The translations under genes and the position numbers were made by a program. Shown here piece by piece: positions 45,601-53,798 of a stretch of DNA of 64,000 nucleotides. The notes beneath the pieces were generated by a model. The model was not told where the DNA came from. It ran no database searches and saw only the letters and a list, made by a program, of their open reading frames with translations. Source of the DNA: Herbaspirillum seropedicae (GTDB lineage: Bacteria; Pseudomonadota; Gammaproteobacteria; Burkholderiales; Burkholderiaceae_D); assembly GCF_001040945.1 (NCBI RefSeq), contig NZ_CP011930.1, positions 930,001 to 994,000 of the forward strand, given 5' to 3'. Positions within the stretch are counted from its first letter, which is position 1, and each line of letters starts with the position of its first letter.

Positions 45601-46038
45601 ATGGAAATTTCACCCTTTGGGGAACGCCTTAAGAGCGAACGGCTGCGTCTCGGCTTTTCGCAAGAGGCCTTTGCAGCGGTCGGCGGAGTCCGGAAACAAG
45701 CCCAAATTTCTTACGAGCAAGGAAAAACTCTCCCGGATATTGGATTTATGGCCGCCGTCTCGAAGATCGGGGTAGATGTTTCATACGTGATATTTGGGAT
45801 TCCAACTGCGGACGCTTTGACCTCTGATGAACAGCAGGTTCTCCAGGGATTTAGGCGGCTCGACATTATCGGCAAAGCTCGCGTGCTAGGCGTTATCGAG
45901 GGCGCGGCCCCAGCGGAGGCCGGTCGCAAGAACGCCGCACACATTACCGTCGGTGGCAGCATCGGCCAGCATATTACTGGCGATATTCACGGGACACTCC
46001 AAGGCCCAGTCATGGGCAACAAAATAAAGAAGAAGTAA
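45601..46038 (+). CDS. CI-like prophage repressor with unusual Gly/Ile/Gln-rich tail
   Basis: 145 aa. Residues 5-65 are an XRE-type HTH (GERLKSERLRLGFSQEAFAAVGGV, QISYEQGKTLPDIGFMAAVSKI). A helical middle follows. The last 32 residues are unlike a normal repressor: ITVGGSIGQHITGDIHGTL then QGPVMGNKIKKK. The next gene begins with the same motif (GDIGQIIEGNIHE). No Ser-Lys autocleavage domain is present, so induction is not by RecA-driven self-cleavage, as in P2. Position and fold make it the lysogeny repressor. Confidence 0.8.
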   Translation: MEISPFGERLKSERLRLGFSQEAFAAVGGVRKQAQISYEQGKTLPDIGFMAAVSKIGVDVSYVIFGIPTADALTSDEQQVLQGFRRLDIIGKARVLGVIEGAAPAEAGRKNAAHITVGGSIGQHITGDIHGTLQGPVMGNKIKKK

Positions 46039-46159
46039 AGAATATCGGTGCAGGGATGCCGATTTCCGTTTGCGCGTGTGCTGGGGAGCAGCGCGTGTTT
46101 CAATTTGCCGCGACGCCTGATAGGGAGTTACGCGGTAGGTGTTAATCAGTAGGTTTTGA

Positions 46160-46825
46160 ATGTCAGAAAAAATAGAAGCACAGGGCGATATCGGCCAGAT
46201 TATCGAAGGCAACATTCATGAGGCGCCGCGGTTTAATAACGTAGTAAATCTGAACTTGGGCGAAGCCAAAAAGGAAGTGCAAAGAATTACGGAGTACCAG
46301 AGAAAAAGAATCAATATGCTGGTGAAGGAATGGGCAGCAATTTGCGGCGATAAAGAGATCGAAATTTATAAAATTTTCATCGCAGATTACGGCATCCAAT
46401 ATTTCCGGGAATTACCCATCGAGCATTACACGAAGGTCAAGGAGACACTCGAAGGTTGGATTGATGCGGGCACCGCGAAAACTGATAGAGCCATAGACCA
46501 AGCGCGTATGCTGCCGCCGACGTCCGAACAGCACAAGGTCCATGAATGTGCGGTCTGCAGCGAAAAGGATGTAGCGATCGCCCGAGCGCAGAAACAGGTG
46601 CTCATCCATTGGTTGCTAGTTTTGGTTCTGGCTATGACGTGCGGATGGCTACTCTACAAAATGCCCGCGCCGGCAGCACCAGAACAGGTTGCAGACAACA
46701 CCACGTGTTTTTCTGAAGGAAAGGCATACTCGACCGGCGGCACCATCAGAGTGGACGGCGATCTGATCAAGGAATGCATTTACGATGCGACGGCCGGTAA
46801 ATCATTTTGGTCGAAGCCACGATAG
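46160..46825 (+). CDS. Single-pass membrane protein sharing a motif with the repressor
   Basis: 221 aa. The N-terminus carries GDIGQIIEGNIHE, close to the repressor tail. Then comes a helical cytoplasmic part (residues 30-115) and a Cys pair HECAVCSEKD. The membrane helix is HWLLVLVLAMTCGWLLYKM near residues 152-170, followed by an outer domain with two Cys (NTTCFSEGK, KECIYDA). It lies 121 bp after the repressor, on the same strand, and is convergent with gpD. Being on the lysogeny side, it may be expressed in lysogens; superinfection exclusion or a repressor-linked signal is a guess. Confidence 0.65.
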   Translation: MSEKIEAQGDIGQIIEGNIHEAPRFNNVVNLNLGEAKKEVQRITEYQRKRINMLVKEWAAICGDKEIEIYKIFIADYGIQYFRELPIEHYTKVKETLEGWIDAGTAKTDRAIDQARMLPPTSEQHKVHECAVCSEKDVAIARAQKQVLIHWLLVLVLAMTCGWLLYKMPAPAAPEQVADNTTCFSEGKAYSTGGTIRVDGDLIKECIYDATAGKSFWSKPR

Positions 46826-48055
46826 TCAATCGGTGTTGTTCTCCGCGATGATCTCGCGGACCTCTTTGATTTTGGCCCACTCCAGAGCGGCAGCACGTTT
46901 GGCACTTTGCTTGGAGGCATAGGTCCGTTTCAGTGTCTTGGCGTTGTCGGCCTTGCCTGCCAGCTCGGTGCCTCTGTTGTTTTTCTTGTTTGCTTTGTCG
47001 TGCCACTCTGCTTTTACTCCGGTGATGCCTTCCTCCGGGTCGTGATCCAGCTCGCACTCGGTATCGGCTACCTCAGATTTTGTTTCGAACTCGATGCGCG
47101 TGGTGAATCCATTTCCGTTGATGGAATGCGTGACCGTCTTCGATAGCCACTCCGTCGTATCGATGTCGGCCTTGAATCCGCTCACCACCACAGGCGACTG
47201 CGGCATGATGCGCGCATCCCCCAGCGCAAGCTGCATTTCGAACGTGGCCAAGCCGCGCTCAATCCTCTGCCATTCGGCTACGGCTGCGGTGCGCGCATCG
47301 GCTTCATTCGCAAACGTCGTACGCAGACGCTTGCTGTTGCCGGCCTGGCCAGCGACGACGCTGCGACGGCGCCCATACTTCTCATCCATCCAGAACGCAC
47401 GAACTCCACTATACGCATCAGATTCCGAGCTGTGATAGCGGTGCTGATCGCCCAGCGCCCGCACCACCTTGACCACCGGCAGCGGCTTTCCGCTGGCCGT
47501 GCGACTGTCATTGATCGGCATGAAAAGCAAAGTGTCATTCTTGACCGTGGCCACCGCGTCGTATTTCTTGCCCAGGCGACGCAGCAGCGCCGAGTCGCTT
47601 TCGTGCGTCTGGTCCAGGTGCTTGATGGCGATGGCCCGCAGGCTGGCCGATATTCCGGACGCCAGACCATTGCTGGCGGCCACGGCATCCACCACGGCGC
47701 CGAGTGTGGTTTCATGGAAGCTGCGGTCGCGTTGCTGCCGAAATGCATCGATCATGCTGGCCGACCTGGCCCGAATGGTGATGCGATCCGGCGAACCACT
47801 ATGCTCCACCTCAGAAACGACGAACGCGCCTTTGTCCACCAGCGGGGAGCCCTGCCAGCCCAGGGCGAAAGACAGCTTGGCCCCCATGGGCGGAATCTTC
47901 AGCTTGCCGTCGCCATCGTCCAACTCGATATCGAGCTGGTCAGCTTCATCACCTCTGCACTCGCGCAGGGTGATGCTGATGAGCCGATCCGAAACCGGTC
48001 GGCTGATGTCCTTTTCTTCGATGATGATGCGAAACGCCGGTGCGGTAGTCGTCAT
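46826..48055 (-). CDS. D: Phage tail protein gpD (late control D)
   Basis: 409 aa, slightly longer than P2 gpD. The N-terminal half (FRIIIEEKDISRPVSDRLIS, SLRAIAIKHLDQTHESDSALLRRLGKKYDA) is the T4 gp27-like baseplate-hub fold. Two copies of a 55-residue unit are visible, GVRAFWMDEK...EWQRIERG (about 47251-47414) and GVKAEWHDKA...EWAKIKEV (about 46854-47023). It forms the central hub with gpV. It overlaps gpU by one base at 48055. It is the last late gene, and its stop abuts the convergent membrane-protein gene. Confidence 0.9.
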   Translation of the reverse strand: MTTTAPAFRIIIEEKDISRPVSDRLISITLRECRGDEADQLDIELDDGDGKLKIPPMGAKLSFALGWQGSPLVDKGAFVVSEVEHSGSPDRITIRARSASMIDAFRQQRDRSFHETTLGAVVDAVAASNGLASGISASLRAIAIKHLDQTHESDSALLRRLGKKYDAVATVKNDTLLFMPINDSRTASGKPLPVVKVVRALGDQHRYHSSESDAYSGVRAFWMDEKYGRRRSVVAGQAGNSKRLRTTFANEADARTAAVAEWQRIERGLATFEMQLALGDARIMPQSPVVVSGFKADIDTTEWLSKTVTHSINGNGFTTRIEFETKSEVADTECELDHDPEEGITGVKAEWHDKANKKNNRGTELAGKADNAKTLKRTYASKQSAKRAAALEWAKIKEVREIIAENNTD

Positions 48056-48582
48056 CAGCTACCCCCACCGATTGCGCCCTTGACGCCGTTGATAGCGCTG
48101 CCCACCACATCACGCGCCTTATCGGCAATGCTGTTCGTGATCCCGTCGATGTCGACCATGTTGCGCAGGTCGGAGATATCACCCAGGCCGAGCGCCGACA
48201 ACACGCTATCGTCCGTGCGTTTGAGCTTGATGGTGAAATCGATGCGCTTCGCGTCACCATCGCCATCCAGCACGGTGCGTCCTTCGTCGATGCTCTCGAT
48301 GACGTAGGAGCCGTAAATCCGGCCCGTTCCTTGGATCAGAAACCAGCTCTTCCCGGTATCGGCCATCAGGCGCAGCGCATCGAGCGAGAAAGCCGAGCCG
48401 GTGAGCTCAGGCGCAATCCAACCGGATAGCGTGATAGCGTCATCCCCCTTGCCGGTGTACTGCAGGGCATCGCGCCGGCCGACGCGCGAGTTGCCCGCGA
48501 ACTTCCATTGCGTTTGCCGCTGCAGCTCTTGATAGGCCAGCGTGGGCAGGCTGAAAACGAACATTCCCAAGACCATCATCAT
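48055..48582 (-). CDS. U: Phage tail protein gpU
   Basis: 175 aa matching gpU: MFVFSLPTLAYQELQRQTQW at the start, RRDALQYTGKGDDAITLSGWIAPELTG in the core, and DTGKSWFLIQGTGRIYGSYVIESIDEGR. gpU helps complete or cap the tail between the tube and the baseplate. It follows gpT by 13 bp and overlaps the gpD start. Confidence 0.92.
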   Translation of the reverse strand: MMMVLGMFVFSLPTLAYQELQRQTQWKFAGNSRVGRRDALQYTGKGDDAITLSGWIAPELTGSAFSLDALRLMADTGKSWFLIQGTGRIYGSYVIESIDEGRTVLDGDGDAKRIDFTIKLKRTDDSVLSALGLGDISDLRNMVDIDGITNSIADKARDVVGSAINGVKGAIGGGS

Positions 48583-48595
48583 GATGCGACTCCTG

Positions 48596-51220
48596 TTAAT
48601 CCCAATCCGCCAGGTTTGAACGTTGGCGCGAGGCCTTCATCCGGTCGCGCCGATCCAGCTCGACGGCCACCGCGCGCGCAATCGCTTGCTCATCCATCCC
48701 AGGCAGTGGCTGGATGATGATTTGCACCGTGTCGCCCTGGTGGACGACCGGTTGCGTGCTCGCCGCGCTGAGCGGCGGGCGGCTGTCGAACGCCATGGCC
48801 GGCATGCTTCCCGCGCCGATGGCCACGGCTGCGCCGGCGCTGGCCAGCTTACCGGCCAGGCCGCTAACGGCCGACAGCGGCCCGTCTTGGCCACGATTCA
48901 AGCCCACGGCCAGACCCTGCATGGTGTAGTCGCCCAGCTCCGCAAATACGCGGCTTGGGCTATGGATGTCGAGCTTTTCCTTAAACCACCCGATGACGCT
49001 TGATCCTGCGCCCAGCACCGCATCCTTGACCGCGCCAAGCGCCCTGGTAATGCCGCTGGCCAATCCCTGTAGGATCATGGCGCCGAAGTCCGAGAACTTC
49101 GCCGGCAGCTCAATTCCGAACCAGCTCAGGACGCCCGCAAAGGCCTGGTAGAAGATCCCCAGCGGCGACCAATTGATAATCAGCGCAGCAACACCGCCCA
49201 GGCCGCCGGCAAAGGCTGCACGGACCTGCTGCCAGAGATTTCCGAAGAAGCCGGCAATGGGCTCCCAATTCCGGTATAGCAGATAGGCCGCGCCGGCAAT
49301 GGCCGTGACCGCCAGGCCAATAGGGTTCATCAGGAACACCCGGCCGAGCCACATGAAGACCGTCCCAATGCCGCGCAGGATCGGCATGAGCAGATTGCCC
49401 TGCAGGCCGATCTTCGCGAACAGGACGTGCAACATGGCATAGGGGCCGATGACAGACGCCAGGGCCAGCATCAGCGGCCCCATCACCACCATGATGCCGG
49501 CGATGGCGCTGAAACCTACAATCATTGCCTTGGCCGTGGCAGGATTGCGCTCCATGAAACCGGTTAGCGCCTGGACGGCGTTCGTAGCCATCTCCAGGCC
49601 AGCGGCATACAGCGGCAGGATCTTGCTGCCCAGCTCCAACTTCAGATCGGCTACCTTGGACAGCGTTTCGAGTTCCTTGCCGCTGGCCGTATCGCGTCCG
49701 AGCTTGTCCAGTTCGTCAATGTTGGCCGCGCCGCGGTTGAGCTTTTCATTCTTGTGGATCTGCGCACGCTGCTGGTACATCGTCGAGAACAACTGCGCCG
49801 CCGTACGGTTCGAAAAAATACCGCCGATGGCATCAAGGATGCCTTTCTCGTCGGTGATGCCCTTGCTGGCCAGTTGCGGCAGCAACACCTTTTCCATCCA
49901 TTCGAACTGGTTTTCGCGGAACAGGTCAGCGCCCTTGATGGCGCCCGGATTCAGGTACGACACCTGGCCGGCCTTGTCGTGCCTCACCTTACTGGTATCG
50001 CCGATCAGGCCCAGGTCTGCCAGCATGCCAATAGAACGCTTGGTGGTGCGGCCCTGATAGAGGTTCTGATAGGCACTCATCATCGACGTGCCCACCCGGT
50101 TGCCGCCCATTTCCTGCACCAGCGATTCCATCTGATAGTAAAAGGCCTCATCCTTGATGCCCTTAGCGGCAATGCCGCCCGTCTTGATCAGGTTCAGCCA
50201 CTCGCCCGGGCCGACCCGGCCGCCGGTGGCGGTCAAGACTTGCTGCACCATGTTGGCCTGCTTGGAGAACGTGCCAATGTCCTTGGTCCCGTTGCGCATT
50301 TCGATGACCTTGAGCATGTCCATGAACTTGCGCTCGTTCTCTGCACCCTCGGCCTCGCCATAGAAAGCATGGTTGCCGAATTTCATCTTGGCCATCATCG
50401 GCGCCACCATTTCAGCATGGTGCGTATCGCCGAAGGCCGTGATGCCGTCGCGCAGCAGTTGCAGATTGTCCAGCTGACTGGTGCCGTAGGTTTTCATCTG
50501 GCGGGCGAACTTGATCGCCTCAGCCGTGGCCGCCGGCCCCAGGCCAAGCGCGCGCACGCGTCCGTTCTCGGTCTCGTAGTGCTTCGCCTCTCTCAGGCCC
50601 GCCAGCGCAGGCGCACCCATGGCCGCGCCAGCAGCGGTTGCGCCGACACCCGCAGCGGCCAGGCCGCCCGCGGTGCTGCGCAGTTTGTCGGCGCGCTGGC
50701 GCGCGTTGGCCATGACCTGCTGCTGCCGATTGCTGGCGGCAAGCTTCTTCTGCTGGTCGGCCAACTCGGCATTCGTGGCAGCAATGCTGTTCTTGAGCCA
50801 GGTTTGTGCATTGGCGAGCTGGCGGGAGCCAATGCCAGCATCGGCCAGGCGCTCGCGCAGGGCGCGATACTGCGCTCCCTGCTTTTCGCTGGCATCTTGG
50901 AGAGACTTGACGCTGCGCACCGCTGCGTTGAATTCGCGCGTCATGGCGCGGGTCGGATTTTCGGCCGCCTTCATCCGGGCGGCCAGCTCAGAGACGCGCT
51001 GCTGCGCCGTGGCCAGCTCAGCACTGGTCTTGCGCATGCTCTGGTGCAGGTCGCGCAGGCCGTTGAGGTCTGATTGCTGCTTGTTCAGCTCGCGCAGGCG
51101 GTCGCTGGTGTCCTTCAGCGCCTTGCCGGTGTCCCTGGCGCCGCCGGCGATCTTCTTCAGCGGGGCGGTGATCTTCTCCATCATGGAGAAAACCACCTGC
51201 ATCTTGAGTTCATTTGCCAT
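48596..51220 (-). CDS. T: Tape measure protein gpT
   Basis: 874 aa. It has a long coiled-coil N-terminal part (KDTSDRLRELNKQQSDLNGLRDLHQ), a middle TP901-like domain, and hydrophobic stretches (MIVGFSAIAGIMVVMGPLMLALAS, NPIGLAVTAIAGAAYLLY) typical of tape measures, which set tail length and may form the channel in the membrane. The C-terminal region contains INSHSPSRVF-like IHSPSRVFAELGDYTMQGLAVG. It begins right after the gpE' end, as in P2. Confidence 0.93.
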   Translation of the reverse strand: MANELKMQVVFSMMEKITAPLKKIAGGARDTGKALKDTSDRLRELNKQQSDLNGLRDLHQSMRKTSAELATAQQRVSELAARMKAAENPTRAMTREFNAAVRSVKSLQDASEKQGAQYRALRERLADAGIGSRQLANAQTWLKNSIAATNAELADQQKKLAASNRQQQVMANARQRADKLRSTAGGLAAAGVGATAAGAAMGAPALAGLREAKHYETENGRVRALGLGPAATAEAIKFARQMKTYGTSQLDNLQLLRDGITAFGDTHHAEMVAPMMAKMKFGNHAFYGEAEGAENERKFMDMLKVIEMRNGTKDIGTFSKQANMVQQVLTATGGRVGPGEWLNLIKTGGIAAKGIKDEAFYYQMESLVQEMGGNRVGTSMMSAYQNLYQGRTTKRSIGMLADLGLIGDTSKVRHDKAGQVSYLNPGAIKGADLFRENQFEWMEKVLLPQLASKGITDEKGILDAIGGIFSNRTAAQLFSTMYQQRAQIHKNEKLNRGAANIDELDKLGRDTASGKELETLSKVADLKLELGSKILPLYAAGLEMATNAVQALTGFMERNPATAKAMIVGFSAIAGIMVVMGPLMLALASVIGPYAMLHVLFAKIGLQGNLLMPILRGIGTVFMWLGRVFLMNPIGLAVTAIAGAAYLLYRNWEPIAGFFGNLWQQVRAAFAGGLGGVAALIINWSPLGIFYQAFAGVLSWFGIELPAKFSDFGAMILQGLASGITRALGAVKDAVLGAGSSVIGWFKEKLDIHSPSRVFAELGDYTMQGLAVGLNRGQDGPLSAVSGLAGKLASAGAAVAIGAGSMPAMAFDSRPPLSAASTQPVVHQGDTVQIIIQPLPGMDEQAIARAVAVELDRRDRMKASRQRSNLADWD

Positions 51221-51666
51221 TTATTCCGCCCCGCTTCTTACTCGGGCGCGTTCGCGCCACTTCATGAGGTCTGCCAATTCCAAGTCATCCATCGCGGCGG
51301 GCGGCCAGTGGAAGACCGTCGCGATGTCTGCCATGGCGTCTTCTACTTCGATTGGGAGACCAAGGCGCGGTCCGCCTTCGGTGCCAAAAAAACCGATACT
51401 TCCATGCCGCACTTGATCAGGTCGGCCGGGTCCATGTTGGCCACATCGAACTGCGTCAAGGTCGGCTCGCTGATGCGCGGCAGCACCACCTGCAGGGCGC
51501 TCACGTTCATGTTCATCAGGTCCATCAGGCTCACGCCCCGCAGCGCGCCCGACTTGGGACGGCGCAAGGTCAGTTCGGTGATTTGGGTATTGCCGCGCGT
51601 CAGCGGTTCATCCAGCTCGACAACAACGGATTCGATCTTGGCGGCGGTGGTGGTATTGGTGGTCAT
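51221..51666 (-). CDS. E': gpE+E' frameshift product (tail chaperone)
   Basis: The gpE reading frame, shifted by -1 at the T TTT TTG slip site (51385-51391), continues as FFGTEGGPRLGLPIEVEDAM...WRERARVRSGAE to a stop at 51221, one base before gpT begins. The extension resembles the P2 E' tail. In P2 the longer product is made from a minority of ribosomes and is a chaperone for the tape measure. Both the slip site and the conserved extension are seen here. Confidence 0.85.
51343..51666 (-). CDS. E: Tail assembly protein gpE
   Basis: 107 aa, matching the gpE family (PF10109-type): VVVELDEPLTRGNTQITELTLRRPKSGALRGVSL, then ISEPTLTQFDVANMDPADLIKCG. It acts with the frameshifted longer form to chaperone gpT during tail assembly. 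It lies between FII and T, the P2 order. Confidence 0.92.
   Translation of the reverse strand: MTTNTTTAAKIESVVVELDEPLTRGNTQITELTLRRPKSGALRGVSLMDLMNMNVSALQVVLPRISEPTLTQFDVANMDPADLIKCGMEVSVFLAPKADRALVSQSK
51385..51391 (-). promoter_or_regulatory. Programmed -1 frameshift site
   Basis: The minus strand has seven T residues followed by GG, giving T TTT TTG in the gpE frame. It falls where P2 gpE shifts into E'. Any stimulatory structure downstream was not assessed. Confidence 0.85.
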
Positions 51667-51725
51667 GCGAATTCCTTGTCAGATGGGGAAATGAGAACAG
51701 CCGGCGGCGGCCGGCCGCCAGGTTC

Positions 51726-52235
51726 TTACAGGCCGATGGCCTTGCGGATATCGGCTCGACGATCTTCGCCGCCGACAATCTCGATTCCGTTCATGAAATC
51801 GAAATCGAAAATCACTTCGTTGTCGATGGTGAGCTTGTAGGCGCTCAGTGGCATAGCGAACTTGTGGGCGGTGTCTTCGCCTACCTTGGCGTTACCCATG
51901 TCCACTTCCTTGTAGCGTCCGCGCACGGTGATTTCGACCGCCTGCACCGAACCGTCGTCATCGTTCTGGTATGCGCCCGCGAAGCGCAGTTGCACGGCGC
52001 CATGCGACTTGGCGGCATACTGTTTCAACGATTCCTTGACCAGGCCGCCGGCGGTCCACTCCAGCTGTATCGCTTCCTGCCCCAGGTCAACGGAGACGGG
52101 GCCGGACATGCCGCCGGCGCGGTATTCCTCCATCTTGCGCGACAGCTTGGGCAGGGTTACTTCGGGGACCATGCCTCTATAACTGATACCGTTTTCGAAG
52201 AGATTGAAGTCCTTCAGTTTGTTGGCGATGCCCAT
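51726..52235 (-). CDS. FII: Major tail tube protein gpFII
   Basis: 169 aa of the usual size: MGIANKLKDFNLFENGISYRGM, VTLPKLSRKMEEYRAGGMSG, LEWTAGGLVKESLKQYAA and VRGRYKEVDMGNAKVGEDT. It polymerises as the inner tail tube. It lies between FI and E, 54 bp after FI. Confidence 0.95.
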   Translation of the reverse strand: MGIANKLKDFNLFENGISYRGMVPEVTLPKLSRKMEEYRAGGMSGPVSVDLGQEAIQLEWTAGGLVKESLKQYAAKSHGAVQLRFAGAYQNDDDGSVQAVEITVRGRYKEVDMGNAKVGEDTAHKFAMPLSAYKLTIDNEVIFDFDFMNGIEIVGGEDRRADIRKAIGL

Positions 52236-52289
52236 GTTTGATTCCTTTCTCGGTGGGTGAGTTAGCAGCCGTTCCCTGGCAGCTAGCGT

Positions 52290-53465
52290 TTACGCCGCGA
52301 CGCGTGCAGCGAAGTCGGCAAGGTATTGATCGGTAATGCGCTGCTGGAACAGCAGGTTTTCCACCGGCGGCACAGGGGTGTAGCTGTAGTCGATGGTGAG
52401 CTTGCCGGCCTTCAACGTGTCCTTGTCGTTGTACTTGTCATCGAACCAGGCTTCCCCGTCGATGATGTAGCCGCTGGCCTTCAGCGAGCGGAACTTGGCG
52501 TTGATGCTGGCCACCAGGTCCTTGACCAGGGACGGTGTCATGGGCAGGTCCACATAGACCAAATGCGCTTCTGCGATGGTGTCGGCCAGCACCTGCGCGG
52601 TGCGGGTGTAGTTCTCGAAGGGGAAGTAGCCGCCCTGGACTTCGCAGGTGCGCGAACCCCAGAAGCGATAGCCGCTCATGTTGATCAAGGTGGTCACTTC
52701 CTTGGCGTTGAGCACGCCGGCGTCAGTGGCTGGGTCTTGCAGATCCCAGAACACATCACGGCTGATGCCAGTCGGGCCGTTCACGACCACATTGGACAAC
52801 GTCTTGTGCCAGCCGGTCTGTTCGTCGATCTTGGCGCGCAGGCCCAGCGCGAAGGCGACGGCCGAGATATTGGCGTCCTTGCTGGTCGCCGTATCCCACG
52901 AGACGAATTCGGGCCAGAGCAGCATCACTTCTCGCTGCCCGAATTCGGCTCGGTAGGCGGTGGCGGCGGCCGCCGTGGCGCAGTTCCAGCAGTAGGCATA
53001 GACGAACGCCCGCAGCGTCTGCGCGATGGATGCCAGCGCATTAGTCACTGCCTTGGTATCCAGGAACGGCGCGCCGATGATACGCGGCTTGATCCCCAGC
53101 TTGGCCTGGGCGGCCAGCAGCGCCTTGACGCCCGTATAGCGGCCTTCCGCCGAGACTCCGCCGATGACAAGGCTGGTCTGCTCGGCCTCGCTTTCGGCTT
53201 CGGCCACACGCACCAGCACCACCAGCGGCTTGGCCTGGGCGGCGATGGCTTCCAGCACGCGGCGCATAGTGCCGGTTTTACCCGCTTTAGCCTGCGCGGA
53301 AACCACGTTGGTGATGAGCACCGCCGTATCCAGCGGGAAGGCCTCTGCATCGGCGTCATCAGCGGTCACGATGACGCCGATAACGGCAGTGGAAATGGTG
53401 CGAATTGGGCGCGTACCTTCGTTGATTTCGATGACGCGTACGCCGTGGTGGTAGTCGGTTGCCAT
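52290..53465 (-). CDS. FI: Major tail sheath protein gpFI
   Basis: 391 aa, the standard length: DYHHGVRVIEINEGTRPIRTIST at the N-terminus, an AEFGQREVMLLWPEFVSWDT core, PTGISRDVFWDLQDPATDAGVLN and NMSGYRFWGSRTCEVQG. It is the contractile sheath of a myovirus tail. A good ribosome site precedes ATG 53465. It opens the FI-FII-E-T-U-D part of the late block. Confidence 0.96.
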   Translation of the reverse strand: MATDYHHGVRVIEINEGTRPIRTISTAVIGVIVTADDADAEAFPLDTAVLITNVVSAQAKAGKTGTMRRVLEAIAAQAKPLVVLVRVAEAESEAEQTSLVIGGVSAEGRYTGVKALLAAQAKLGIKPRIIGAPFLDTKAVTNALASIAQTLRAFVYAYCWNCATAAAATAYRAEFGQREVMLLWPEFVSWDTATSKDANISAVAFALGLRAKIDEQTGWHKTLSNVVVNGPTGISRDVFWDLQDPATDAGVLNAKEVTTLINMSGYRFWGSRTCEVQGGYFPFENYTRTAQVLADTIAEAHLVYVDLPMTPSLVKDLVASINAKFRSLKASGYIIDGEAWFDDKYNDKDTLKAGKLTIDYSYTPVPPVENLLFQQRITDQYLADFAARVAA

Positions 53466-53484
53466 GGTGATAGCTCCTGTTGGG

Positions 53485-53796
53485 TTAGGCTTGCGCCGGT
53501 TCTTGGTCTTGCAGCTCGCCGGCCTCGTCCGGCACTTCCAGTTCGGCCGTGTCCGCCGGCGGTGCTGGCAATGGAATCTCCTCGATGATCCATTCGCCGG
53601 TGGTGTCGTATTCCGGGTGCATCGCCGTGAACGGAGAGAGCCAGCGGGCGCGATGGCCGTCCGGAATGGGGGGCGGACGCTGTTGCACGGCCATGAATGG
53701 CACGTTGAGGCGTTCTTCCATGGGGAAGGGGTAGGCGGCCACCGCGTAGAGGAAGACGCCGGCTTCGTCGGTCTGATAGCAGGTAATAGCGGTCAT
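53485..53796 (-). CDS. Uncharacterised ORF in the tail-fibre region
   Basis: 103 aa: TAITCYQTDEAGVFLYAVAAYPFPMEER then PDGHRARWLSPFTAMHPEYDTTGEWIIEE and a Pro/Ala/Glu-rich tail. I do not recognise it. It is similar in style to small fibre-associated or tail-fibre assembly proteins (Trp/Pro-rich, acidic). It starts 2 bp from the end of the fibre-tip gene upstream. Confidence 0.6.
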   Translation of the reverse strand: MTAITCYQTDEAGVFLYAVAAYPFPMEERLNVPFMAVQQRPPPIPDGHRARWLSPFTAMHPEYDTTGEWIIEEIPLPAPPADTAELEVPDEAGELQDQEPAQA

Positions 53797-53798
53797 GG

